Source of the DNA: Mycolicibacterium sp. CBMA 226
GTDB taxonomy: Bacteria > Actinomycetota > Actinomycetes > Mycobacteriales > Mycobacteriaceae
DNA length: 64,000 nucleotides
Assembly: GCF_009729075.1 (NCBI RefSeq)
Contig: NZ_VTGY01000013.1
Span: 1 to 64,000, forward strand
Reading direction: 5' to 3'
The position numbers and the translations under genes were made by a program. The notes beneath the pieces are model-generated. The model worked only from the letters and a program-made list of their open reading frames with translations. It ran no database searches and had not been told where the DNA came from. Below, one piece after another: positions 36,065 through 46,726 of this stretch (the stretch's first letter is position 1; each line of letters starts with the position of its first letter).

Positions 36065-36096
36065 AACTGCCCCTCTTCCGGAGAAGAGGGGCAGTT
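36065..36096. terminator. terminator between lipoprotein and desA3 genes
   Basis: A perfect 13-bp stem aactgcccctctt/aagaggggcagtt (36065-36077, 36084-36096) with a 6-base loop; T residues follow on the minus strand. The stem shares 12 bp with the terminator at 9287-9323. Confidence 0.85.
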
Positions 36097-36110
36097 CTAG
36101 TGTTTGAAAC

Positions 36111-37367
36111 CTACGCGGCTGCGGCCCGCTTGGCGCGGCGGCGGCTGCGCACGGTGGCGATGGCCGTCTTCAGACCGCGCTTGTTGCCGGTCGCCGGGTC
36201 GACGGCGCCGAAGCTCTCGTCGAGCTCGACGAACATGCGCTCGCTCCGGGTCTCCGGGGCGTCGTCGACGGTGTCGGTCAGATACTTGTCCGGCACCGAC
36301 AGCTTGGCGATGGTGCGCCACGTCTTGCCGTACTGCACCAGGAAGTTCCCAGTGGTGTACGGCAGGTCGTACTTCTCGCACAGCGCCCGCACCCGGACGG
36401 CGATCTCGGCGTACCGATTGCTCGGCAGATCGGGGAACAGGTGATGCTCGATCTGGTAGCTCAGATTGCCGCTCATGAAGGCCAGCGCCGGACCCGAGTT
36501 GAAGTTGGCACTGCCCAGCATCTGGCGCAGGTACCACTCGCCCTGGGATTCGCCGACCATGTCGGTCTTGGTGAACTTCTCGGCGCCATCGGGGAAATGG
36601 CCGCAGAAGATCACCGCGTTGGCCCACACGTTTCGGATGAGGTTGGCCACGAAGTTGGCCTTCATCGTCGACTTGAAGGTGGCACCCGGAGACAGGGACG
36701 TGAGCGCGGGGTACGCGACATAGTCCTTGCCCAGCTGATGCGCGGCCTTGGTGCCGAACTCACGCACGCGGATCATCGTGGCCTTGCGGTCGTCGCGGCC
36801 CTTGAAGATCTTGCCGAGCTCCAGGTGCTGCAGACCGACGCCCCACTCGAACAGCAATGCCAGAACGGTGTTGAACCCGAGGTTGAACAGGTGATGGGGC
36901 TTCCATCGGATGTCCCGGGTGACGCGAATAAGGCCGTAGCCCACATCGTCGTCCATCCCGAGGATGTTCGTGTACTTGTGATGCATGAAGTTGTGGGTGA
37001 ACCGCCAGTGCTTGGAGACCCCGTTCATGTCCCACTCCCACGTCGAGGAGTGAATCTCGGGATCGTTCATCCAGTCCCACTGGCCGTGCATGACGTTGTG
37101 GCCGATCTCCATGTTCTCGATGATCTTGGCCACGCCCAGGGTGCTTGCCCCGGCCCACCAGTACGACCGCTTCGAGCTGCGCAACAGCAGCAGGCGGCCG
37201 GCCACTTCGAGAGCACGTTGTGCCGCGATGGTGCGGCGGATGTAGCGCGCGTCGCGAACGCCGCGGCTTTCCTCGATGTCTTGCCGGATCGCGTCCAACT
37301 CGACGCCCAGAGCCTCGATATCGGCTTCGGTCAGGTGCGTGAATTCCGGTACGTCAGTGACTGCCAT
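36111..37367 (-). CDS. desA3: acyl-CoA delta-9 desaturase DesA3
   Basis: A 418-residue membrane di-iron desaturase. Seen: three His boxes, GHNVMHGQWDW, HNFMHHKYTN and YQIEHHLFPDLP. A strong aaggaggtcg ribosome-binding site precedes ATG 37367. It matches Rv3229c, which makes oleoyl-CoA from stearoyl-CoA using electrons from the adjacent reductase (Rv3230c). A palindromic operator (core 37390-37401) lies just upstream and an almost identical one precedes the reductase gene, pointing to shared control. It ends at a strong terminator. Confidence 0.93.
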   Translation of the reverse strand: MAVTDVPEFTHLTEADIEALGVELDAIRQDIEESRGVRDARYIRRTIAAQRALEVAGRLLLLRSSKRSYWWAGASTLGVAKIIENMEIGHNVMHGQWDWMNDPEIHSSTWEWDMNGVSKHWRFTHNFMHHKYTNILGMDDDVGYGLIRVTRDIRWKPHHLFNLGFNTVLALLFEWGVGLQHLELGKIFKGRDDRKATMIRVREFGTKAAHQLGKDYVAYPALTSLSPGATFKSTMKANFVANLIRNVWANAVIFCGHFPDGAEKFTKTDMVGESQGEWYLRQMLGSANFNSGPALAFMSGNLSYQIEHHLFPDLPSNRYAEIAVRVRALCEKYDLPYTTGNFLVQYGKTWRTIAKLSVPDKYLTDTVDDAPETRSERMFVELDESFGAVDPATGNKRGLKTAIATVRSRRRAKRAAAA

Positions 37368-37385
37368 TATCGACCTCCTTCCAAT

Positions 37386-37420
37386 TACCTACGCTAGCGT
37401 AACCTACTCAACCGTAGGTT
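37386..37420 (-). promoter_or_regulatory. palindromic operator upstream of desA3
   Basis: Perfect palindrome tacgctagcgta (37390-37401) flanked by acc and acctac, followed by an inverted repeat aacctac/gtaggtt (37401-37407, 37414-37420). It closely matches the site upstream of the reductase gene at 38658-38680. Its form suggests a TetR-type repressor site. Confidence 0.65.
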
Positions 37421-37461
37421 GCTAGACAGCAAATTCTATATTTCCCAAATCTGCGGTTTTG

Positions 37462-38610
37462 TTAAATATCCAACACACAGTCGCCGGCCGCAGCCGAAAC
37501 GCATGTCTGCACCCGGCTTCCCGGTTCCCGTTCCGCGCCGGTCCGCAGATCCCGCGCGTGCCCCTCCAGCAAACTCACCACGCAGGACTGACAGATACCC
37601 ATTCGGCAGCCGAACGGCATCTGCACGCCGGCCTGTTCGCCGGCCTCCATCAGCGATGTCGCCGCATCGGCGACGACGGTCTTGCCGCTGCGCTGGAAGG
37701 TAACCGATCCACCGGTGCCCTCGACGGCAGCCCGTGACGCGGCAAAGCGCTCCAGGTGCAGCCGTACCCCGAGTCCCGCCGCCTCGTACTCACGCTCGGC
37801 GTCGTGGAGCATGGCCTCCGGGCCACACGCCCACGCCTCGCGCGTCCGCCAGTCGGCGACTTCCTCGTCCAGCTTCGACAGGTCGAGGCGTCCCTCGGTG
37901 CGGGTGGCACGCACCCGCAGCTGGTAGCTCGGATGGTCCTCGGCCAGCTTCGCCAACTCGTCGGCGAAGATGACGTCGGCCGCGGTCGGGGCCGAGTGCA
38001 GGTGGACGATGTCGGTGATCTGGTCTCGGCGCGCCAGGGTGCGCAGCATGGACATCACGGGGGTGATGCCCGACCCGGCGGTCAGGAACAGCACCTTGCC
38101 CGGCGCGGGGTCCGGCATGACGAACTCGCCCTGTGGCGCGGCCAGCCGCACGATGGTGCCAGGTGCCACGCCACCGACCAGGTGGGTCGACAGGAACCCC
38201 TCTGGCATGGCCTTCACGGTGATGGTGATGGTGTGGTCGCCGCGCGACTCCACGGGACTCGACGTCAGCGAGTACGAGCGCCACCGCCAACGGCCGTCCA
38301 CCAGCAGACCGATGCCGATGTACTGGCCCGGGTGGTAATCGAACGAGAAGCCCCAGCCCGGTTTGATCACCAGGGTTGCCGAATCCTCGGTCTCCCGACG
38401 GACGTCGACGACCTTGCCGCGCAGCTCACGTGCCGACCACAGCGGATTGACCAGCTTCAGGTAGTCGTCCGGCAACAGCGGCGTGGTGATCCGGCCGACG
38501 AGGGTGCGCAACGCGTGCCACCCCGGCCGTTCCTTGGCACCGGCAACCTTGGGCCGCACCGTGTCGACCACATTGGCCGAGACCTTGATGGTGTTCTTGG
38601 CCACGTTCAC
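37462..38610 (-). CDS. ferredoxin-NADP reductase-like electron donor of DesA3 (Rv3230c-like)
   Basis: A 382-residue reductase with three domains: FAD ([13 protein letters not shown]), NAD(P) ([30 protein letters not shown]) and a C-terminal plant-type [2Fe-2S] domain ([11 protein letters not shown] plus VQTC). In M. tuberculosis the homologue passes electrons from NADPH to DesA3. Start GTG 38610; GTG 38604 has better spacing from gcgggag and gives 380 residues. Together with desA3 (94 bases downstream) it forms a two-part desaturase system. Confidence 0.9.
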   Translation of the reverse strand: MNVAKNTIKVSANVVDTVRPKVAGAKERPGWHALRTLVGRITTPLLPDDYLKLVNPLWSARELRGKVVDVRRETEDSATLVIKPGWGFSFDYHPGQYIGIGLLVDGRWRWRSYSLTSSPVESRGDHTITITVKAMPEGFLSTHLVGGVAPGTIVRLAAPQGEFVMPDPAPGKVLFLTAGSGITPVMSMLRTLARRDQITDIVHLHSAPTAADVIFADELAKLAEDHPSYQLRVRATRTEGRLDLSKLDEEVADWRTREAWACGPEAMLHDAEREYEAAGLGVRLHLERFAASRAAVEGTGGSVTFQRSGKTVVADAATSLMEAGEQAGVQMPFGCRMGICQSCVVSLLEGHARDLRTGAEREPGSRVQTCVSAAAGDCVLDI

Positions 38611-38657
38611 TCCCGCTCAGGTGGTCACTACTGATCGCGTCCCGACCAGCTCGTCCT

Positions 38658-38680
38658 AACCTACGGTACCGTAACCTACG
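38658..38680 (-). promoter_or_regulatory. palindromic operator upstream of the DesA3 reductase gene
   Basis: Perfect palindrome tacggtaccgta (38662-38673) in the same context (acc before, acctac after) as the desA3 operator. It lies about 50 bases upstream of the reductase start, where a repressor would block transcription. Confidence 0.65.
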
Positions 38681-38716
38681 CGCAAGTAGCTACCCGTGCC
38701 AGCCAGGGCGCAAGGG

Positions 38717-39223
38717 CTACAGCAGCTCCAACAAAAACGGTAACTCTTGAGCGGCGTACCACGCCAGATCGTGATCCTGCGCATCTCCGACCGTGAGCTC
38801 GGCATCCTCGTCACCGAGATCGGCGGCGTCGACCACCGCCACCGCAGCAAGCACCGCCGGTTCGGCCGCCGAGTTGTCGACGTACGCCGCGATCACGTCG
38901 CGCAGCGCCACCGGCCCGGCCAGCCGCACCACGGCATCATCCAGGTCCGGGCGCACCGTGACGTCTTCGGCCTCGGCGACCAGCACCGCCCGCCGCGGCG
39001 GCAGCCCGCCGTCCTCGCCGACCCCCTCGCCCGCCAGCAGTCGCAATGACGCGAGAGCCGCTTCCTGCAGCGCGATCTCGCCGAGCTCATCCTCGTCGCC
39101 GTGCGCGTACGCCTCGCGCAGAGTCGGCGTCACCGCGAACGCGGTGCCGCTGCGGGCCGGCATCACCCCGTCGGCCACGAGTTGCGTGAGCATGGCCAGG
39201 GTCGCCGGAATGTAGACGCGCAC
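38717..39223 (-). CDS. DUF6912/Rv3231c-like protein
   Basis: A 168-residue acidic protein beginning MRVYIPATLAMLTQLVADG and rich in Ala, Val, Asp and Glu. It matches Rv3231c in size and position between ppk2 and the desaturase genes. No catalytic motif or membrane segment is seen. Start GTG 39223, 9 bases after the ppk2 stop, so it is probably cotranscribed with ppk2 and the acyltransferase. Function unknown. Confidence 0.78.
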   Translation of the reverse strand: MRVYIPATLAMLTQLVADGVMPARSGTAFAVTPTLREAYAHGDEDELGEIALQEAALASLRLLAGEGVGEDGGLPPRRAVLVAEAEDVTVRPDLDDAVVRLAGPVALRDVIAAYVDNSAAEPAVLAAVAVVDAADLGDEDAELTVGDAQDHDLAWYAAQELPFLLELL

Positions 39224-39232
39224 CAGGGCACT

Positions 39233-40063
39233 CTAAAGGGATCTCTCGGGATCGCCCATCAGCTCGGCCACGTGATCTGGCACATAGGTGGTGAGCTCCC
39301 GCGAGGGCCGGACGTATGTCCCGGTTATCACCGGGCGCTCCGGCAGCTCGACCTTCGCACGATCAACGGGTGCATACGGGATCGTCGACAACAAATGCGA
39401 GATCATGTTCAGCCGCGCGTGCTTCTTGATGTCGGATTCGACGACGAACCAGGGGCTCTGCGGGGTGTCACAGTGCACCATCATCTCGTCCTTGGCCCGC
39501 GAGTAGTCCTCCCAGCGGAACACCGACTCCAGGTCCATGGGCGAGAGCTTCCACTGCCGGACCGGATCGTTCAGGCGGGACCGGAACCGCTTCAGCTGTT
39601 CCCCGTCGGACACCGAGAACCAGTACTTGCGCAGCATGATGCCGTCGTCGATCAGCATCTGCTCGAAGATCGGCGTCTGACGCAGGAACAGCGCATGTTC
39701 CTGCGGCGTGCAGAACCCCATGACCTTCTCCACGCCGGCCCGGTTGTACCAGGACCGGTCGAACAGCACGATCTCGCCTTTGGCCGGCAGATGCGCGACG
39801 TAGCGCTGGTAGTACCACTCGCCCCGTTCGCGGTCACTCGGCGCCGGCAGCGCCGCAACCCGTGCGATGCGTGGACTCAGGTATTCGGTGACGCGCTTAA
39901 TGGTGCCGCCCTTGCCCGCGGCGTCGCGACCCTCGAAGACGATCACGATGCGCGCGCCGGTCGCCCGCACCCATTCCTGCAGCTTCACCAGCTCGGTCTG
40001 CAGCCGGAAAATCTCAGCGTCATAGACGTCGTTCGGGATCTTGCGGGCCTTCTTCGACGCCAT
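39233..40063 (-). CDS. ppk2: polyphosphate kinase 2
   Basis: A 276-residue PPK2-family kinase. Seen: Walker A EGRDAAGKGGT at about 44-54, Walker B-like LFDRSWYNRAG, and SRAKDEMMVHCDTP. These enzymes use polyphosphate to phosphorylate nucleoside diphosphates; Rv3232c favours GTP formation. Start ATG 40063 shares one base with the stop of the acyltransferase gene (TGATG), so the two are coupled. Confidence 0.92.
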   Translation of the reverse strand: MASKKARKIPNDVYDAEIFRLQTELVKLQEWVRATGARIVIVFEGRDAAGKGGTIKRVTEYLSPRIARVAALPAPSDRERGEWYYQRYVAHLPAKGEIVLFDRSWYNRAGVEKVMGFCTPQEHALFLRQTPIFEQMLIDDGIMLRKYWFSVSDGEQLKRFRSRLNDPVRQWKLSPMDLESVFRWEDYSRAKDEMMVHCDTPQSPWFVVESDIKKHARLNMISHLLSTIPYAPVDRAKVELPERPVITGTYVRPSRELTTYVPDHVAELMGDPERSL

Positions 40064-41475
40064 CAGCGCGCCGCCTCTCGTAGTTCGTCGAGCGCTTCCC
40101 GCAACAGGCTGGGAAACACATCGACATCGCTCATGGCCTCACGGTCGGCATTGATGCCGTAGTAGAGGCTGCCGTTGTACGACGTGATGCCGAGCGCCAG
40201 CACCTGATTGTTCAACAGCGGCGGTACCGCGTAGGTGTCGAGCAACTTGGTGCCCGCGACATACATCTGCTTCTGGGCACCGGGCACGTTGGTGATCAAC
40301 AGGTTGAACTGGCGCGCCGGGAAGCTCGTCGCCACCCGGGTGCCCATGGCGTGCAGCGTCGGCGGCGCGAAACCCGACAGCGTGACGATGGTGCGGGCGT
40401 CGACCGGGGTGGTCGTGGTGGCCTGGGTCTCGGTGGCGTGCGCGATCTGGGACAGCCGGACGACCGCGTTGTTCTCTCCCACCGGCAGGTCGACCAGGAA
40501 CGGCGTCACCTCGCTGATGGCCTGCCCCGGGCCGGCCGTCTCCAGGTGGTCGGTTTCGGGATACACCGACATCGGCGCCATGGCCCGCACCGTCAGACCC
40601 GTCGACACCGACTGACCGCGGGACATCAACCAGTTGCGCAGCGCCCCGGTCACCACCGACAGCACCACGTCGTTGACATCGCAGTCGAAGCGGGTGCGCA
40701 GCTGGCGGTACTCCTCCAGCTCGTGCTTGGCGACGGTGAACCGCCGGTTGCGGGACACGGTGGCGTTGAGCGGGCTGCTCGGCGCGGTCCCCCGCACCAT
40801 GGTGCGGGCCATGTCGATGACCCGCCGGCCGGCCTCGACGAACTGTTCGGTGCTGGAGATCATGTCCGCGGCCGCCGACTGCACCGCGGCCAGCTGCGCC
40901 GTCGGGCGGGTGATCCACTCCCCGATGGCACCCAGCAGCAGCGAGACGTCGCTGGGTTCGCGGCCCGGGATCCAGATGTCCTCGCCGAACTCGGGCGGCT
41001 TCTGCGTGCGGTCGGCGATGACGTGGCCGATCTCCAGCGCAGTCATGCCATTGACGAGGGCCTGGTGGGTCTTGGTGTAGATCGCGAGGCGATTGTCGGA
41101 GAGCCCCTCGACCAGGCACATCTCCCACAGCGGCCGGGTCTTGTCCAGCGGCCGCGAGCCCAGCCGGGCCACCAGATCATGCAGCTGGGCATCGCTGCCC
41201 GGAGACGGCAGCGCCGAGCGCCGGATGTGGTAGGTGATGTCGAAGTCGCGGTCGTCGACCCAGACCGGCCGGGCCAGGCCGAGCGTGACCTCGCGGACCT
41301 TCTGCCGGTAACGCGGGATCTGCGGGAGCCTGGCCTCGACGGTCGCCAGCAGCGTCTCGTAGCTCAGCCCGGCGCGCGGCTTACGCAGGATGGACAGCGT
41401 CCCGACGTACATGGGTGTCGATGAGTCTTCCAGCCCGTAGAACGACGCATCTGACGCCGACAACCGGGTCACCAT
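40063..41475 (-). CDS. WS/DGAT-family acyltransferase, Tgs3-like, with altered active-site motif
   Basis: A 470-residue wax ester synthase/diacylglycerol acyltransferase homologue, uninterrupted; in M. tuberculosis the same protein is split into Rv3233c and Rv3234c (tgs3). Seen: N-terminal LSASDASFYGLED, RPLWEMCLVEGL, and the catalytic-site region TKTHQALVNGM where the usual HHxxxDG is HQxxxNG (His137, Gln138, Asn142). C-terminal PGAQKQMYVAG and GLTVRAMAPMSV are typical. The second His and the Asp are missing, so triacylglycerol synthesis activity is doubtful or altered. Confidence 0.85.
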   Translation of the reverse strand: MVTRLSASDASFYGLEDSSTPMYVGTLSILRKPRAGLSYETLLATVEARLPQIPRYRQKVREVTLGLARPVWVDDRDFDITYHIRRSALPSPGSDAQLHDLVARLGSRPLDKTRPLWEMCLVEGLSDNRLAIYTKTHQALVNGMTALEIGHVIADRTQKPPEFGEDIWIPGREPSDVSLLLGAIGEWITRPTAQLAAVQSAAADMISSTEQFVEAGRRVIDMARTMVRGTAPSSPLNATVSRNRRFTVAKHELEEYRQLRTRFDCDVNDVVLSVVTGALRNWLMSRGQSVSTGLTVRAMAPMSVYPETDHLETAGPGQAISEVTPFLVDLPVGENNAVVRLSQIAHATETQATTTTPVDARTIVTLSGFAPPTLHAMGTRVATSFPARQFNLLITNVPGAQKQMYVAGTKLLDTYAVPPLLNNQVLALGITSYNGSLYYGINADREAMSDVDVFPSLLREALDELREAAR

Positions 41476-41623
41476 GCAGCCCGCGCCTCCTTGTCACTGG
41501 CCAGGTACAAACTCCTGAACGACCCCGTCACGGTATCCCCGGGACCGGTCGCCTGCAGCACCGGATCGGCGAATTGGCGTCGAGCACCAAGTGAAACCGA
41601 TGCGATGATTTAGCGGTCTGCAA

Positions 41624-41667
41624 CTCTCCAGCAGATGCCGTCACAGACCTGACCGACCGCTGGAGAG
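41624..41667 (+). promoter_or_regulatory. hairpin that can mask the ribosome-binding site of the Rv3235-like gene
   Basis: A perfect 9-bp inverted repeat: ctctccagc (41624-41632) and gctggagag (41659-41667), loop 26 bases. The right arm contains the ribosome-binding site ggagag, 5 bases before the ATG at 41673. Pairing would hide it. Whether the left arm is transcribed is not known. Confidence 0.5.
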
Positions 41668-41672
41668 ATTTC

Positions 41673-42161
41673 ATGACTGCATCGACCCGCATCGAACTCG
41701 AGCTGACGGCGCCGATCGTCGACTACGAGCCACCGCCCGTCCCGACGGGCTCCGGAACATCCGCCGCCGATCTACTGCGCGTGGTACCGGACTGCGCCGC
41801 CGAATCCCCCATCGAATCTCGGGTCGAGGTCGCGCCGCCCACGGCCGCGCTGGTCTTCGCCGATGCCGCGCTGCGCCGGGTCCTGGAGGTCGGCGACCGG
41901 CGCCGGCCGATGGCGCAGCTGCGCCCACTGGTCACCCCGCCGTTGTTCGACGCCATGTCCTCGTGGCCCCGTCACACCCGGACCGACGGCGCGGGTGTGC
42001 TGCGACGGGTCCGGCTACGCACCGCCCGGGAACGGGACGGCCTGGCCACGGCGGTCGAGGTGTTCGCGACCTTCAGCCGCGGGCCACGATTGCACGCCGC
42101 CGCCGGACGCATCGAAATGCTCGGCGGGCGTTGGCAATTCGTGGCCCTGCAGCTGGGCTGA
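41673..42161 (+). CDS. Rv3235-family protein (DUF6459 type)
   Basis: A 162-residue protein with a variable Pro-rich N terminus and a conserved C-terminal domain (RRVLEVGDRRRPMAQLRPLVTPPLFDAM, EVFATFSRGPRLHAAAGRIE, RWQFVALQLG). It is commonly found next to secA1 in actinobacteria; here it converges on secA1 with 5 bases between stops. A possible link to secretion is inference from synteny. The ribosome-binding site lies in a potential hairpin. Confidence 0.82.
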   Translation: MTASTRIELELTAPIVDYEPPPVPTGSGTSAADLLRVVPDCAAESPIESRVEVAPPTAALVFADAALRRVLEVGDRRRPMAQLRPLVTPPLFDAMSSWPRHTRTDGAGVLRRVRLRTARERDGLATAVEVFATFSRGPRLHAAAGRIEMLGGRWQFVALQLG

Positions 42162-42166
42162 CCGGG

Positions 42167-44944
<2,778 letters not shown>

Positions 44945-45032
44945 GCTATTTCCCCTGTGGGTCTGGAACGGATATACGTCAGCGGGTTAGACGTGACCAT
45001 CGTAGGTGACCGGGGGAATCGGCAGATAAGAG

Positions 45033-45062
45033 TGCGCCCCCGGCGGTTCGGCCGGGGGCGCA
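45033..45062 (-). terminator. hairpin downstream of hpf
   Basis: A perfect 12-bp GC-rich stem, tgcgcccccggc (45033-45044) and its complement (45051-45062), with a 6-base loop. On the minus strand it follows the hpf stop and is followed by ctctta. No long T tract. Confidence 0.6.
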
Positions 45063-45073
45063 TCAGCGGGACG

Positions 45074-45742
45074 TCAGGACAGCCTGATCAACCCGTAGTC
45101 GTAGGCGTGTCTGCGGTAGACAACGGTCGGCCGGTCGCTCTCCTTGTCATGGAACAGGAAGAAGTCGTGTCCGACGAGTTCCATCTCGTAGAGCGCGTCG
45201 TCGACCGTCATCGGATTGGCCGGGTGCTCCTTGACGCGGACCACCTGGCCGGGCACGTGGTCATCGAGCTCGGCGGCGGCAGCCTGACTCGGCGGCGCGG
45301 GCAGGTCCTCGGGCGGGACGATGGACGTCGCCTCGGCCAGGCTCACCGGCGTCTTGTCGCCGTAGTGGATCTTGCGACGGTCCTTGCTGCGCCTCAGCCG
45401 GTTCTCGAGTTTACTGACGGCGGCTTCGAGCGCGGCGTAGAAGCTGTCGGCGCACGCTTCGCCGCGGACCACCGGACCGCGACCCCGCGCGGTGATCTCG
45501 ACATGCTGGCAGTTCTTGCGCTGGCGCCGATTCTTCTCGTGATCGAGTTCGACGTCGAACAGGTAGATGGTGCGATCGAAGCGCTCCAGTCGGGAGAGCT
45601 TTTCGGAAACGTAGATGCGGAAGTGTTCGGGGACCTCGACGTTGCGGCCCTTGACGACGACGTCGGCGTGCGGTTCGGTCGCAGGCTCGGTGTCGTCGGC
45701 AAATATGGTCGAGCGGGCAGAATCCACGGATTGGGTTGTCAT
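45074..45742 (-). CDS. hpf: long-form ribosome hibernation promoting factor (HPF/MPY)
   Basis: A 222-residue protein. Seen: an N-terminal HPF domain (VVVKGRNVEVPEHFRIYVSEKL, CADSFYAALEAAVSKLENRLRR) and a C-terminal dimerisation domain (VVRVKEHPANPMTVDDALYEMELVGHDFFLF), the hallmark of long HPF. It binds and protects idle ribosomes; the mycobacterial form (Rv3241c, MPY) keeps 70S monomers. I use ATG 45742 (MTTQSVDSAR); a TTG three codons upstream is possible. It lies upstream of secA1 on the same strand. Confidence 0.9.
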   Translation of the reverse strand: MTTQSVDSARSTIFADDTEPATEPHADVVVKGRNVEVPEHFRIYVSEKLSRLERFDRTIYLFDVELDHEKNRRQRKNCQHVEITARGRGPVVRGEACADSFYAALEAAVSKLENRLRRSKDRRKIHYGDKTPVSLAEATSIVPPEDLPAPPSQAAAAELDDHVPGQVVRVKEHPANPMTVDDALYEMELVGHDFFLFHDKESDRPTVVYRRHAYDYGLIRLS

Positions 45743-45751
45743 GCTTAGCAA

Positions 45752-46050
45752 CTCGCTTCTCTCTCGCAGTGCACGTGTGACTCTTCTTGCACACGGTCTG
45801 AACTAAGCGCCGGGCGGGTCTGCAAGTCGCCGCAGCCCGGCGCAAGGTGTTGAGTACTCACCTCCTACCGCTGTCAGCGATTTTGGTACCGAGTCGATGG
45901 GTCGGTACCGCCGTGAGGCTTCACGGGTGGTTGCAGCCGACGGTAGTCCGAGTTCACCTAGTCGTGCCACCGATTTCGCATACCGGTTTTGAGAACTTCA
46001 TATCGAGTTGATGTACGTGCGTTGCGGGACGTGTCCTGCCGCCTCGAAGC
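45752..46050. promoter_or_regulatory. 299-base region upstream of hpf
   Basis: No gene is supported. Seen: a 10-bp palindrome tgagtactca (45851-45860) and an 8-bp inverted repeat ggtaccga/tcggtacc (45885-45892, 45902-45909). As hpf is stress-induced in other bacteria, these may be control sites, but no sigma-factor consensus could be fixed. Confidence 0.4.
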
Positions 46051-46680
46051 TCATGCATGTGCTATTGCGAGCACAGCCGAAACCTGCGCTCCGGAGGTTT
46101 GCAGGACCCGAACCGCTTCGGCCGCAGTCGCGCCCGTCGTCACCACGTCGTCGAAAACCACCACTTCCCCACGCACCCGCGACCGCTGGCGGACCCGGCC
46201 GTGGATGTTGCGCTGGCGCTGCGCGCTGGACAGGCCGACGGAGTCTCTGGCAAAGGCCCGCATGACCAACGCCGGCTCGACGGTGACTCCCGGCAGGCCT
46301 GCGGTCGCGGCGCGGGCGATCTTCGTCACGGGGTCGCCGCCGCGGCGCCGGGCGGCCAGGCTCCGGGTCGGCGCGGGCACCACCGTCAGCGGCGGCACGA
46401 TCACGCCCCAGGCGATCAGGTTTCGCAGGGCCGCGGCGACGGCATCCGCCAGCGGCGCGACGAGATCGGTCCGCCCGTGTTCCTTGAGTCCGACGACGGC
46501 CCGCCTTCTGGCCCCGGCGTAGCGCCCGAGCGCGAGGACCGGCACGCCGGGGTCTTCACGCGGCGAGACGACGTGCGGTTCATCGGGGCGGACCGTCAGT
46601 TCGGCCGCGCACGCGGGACACCACCGGGTCGACGGTGCGCCGCAGCCACCGCATTCGACAGGTAGGACCAGGTCGAGCAT
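46051..46680 (-). CDS. ComF-family phosphoribosyltransferase-like protein
   Basis: A 209-residue protein. Seen: an N-terminal zinc ribbon (VECGGCG, RWCPACA) and a C-terminal phosphoribosyltransferase fold with the PRPP loop VVVFDDVVTTGATAAEA. ComF proteins take part in DNA uptake in naturally competent bacteria; the mycobacterial role is not known. It matches Rv3242c and sits at the end of the mtrA-mtrB-lpqB cluster, 46 bases from lpqB. Confidence 0.88.
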   Translation of the reverse strand: MLDLVLPVECGGCGAPSTRWCPACAAELTVRPDEPHVVSPREDPGVPVLALGRYAGARRRAVVGLKEHGRTDLVAPLADAVAAALRNLIAWGVIVPPLTVVPAPTRSLAARRRGGDPVTKIARAATAGLPGVTVEPALVMRAFARDSVGLSSAQRQRNIHGRVRQRSRVRGEVVVFDDVVTTGATAAEAVRVLQTSGAQVSAVLAIAHA

Positions 46681-46726
46681 GGGGTCAGCATGCCGCCGGG
46701 GTGTGACAGCGGCCGGTTCAGGCGGT

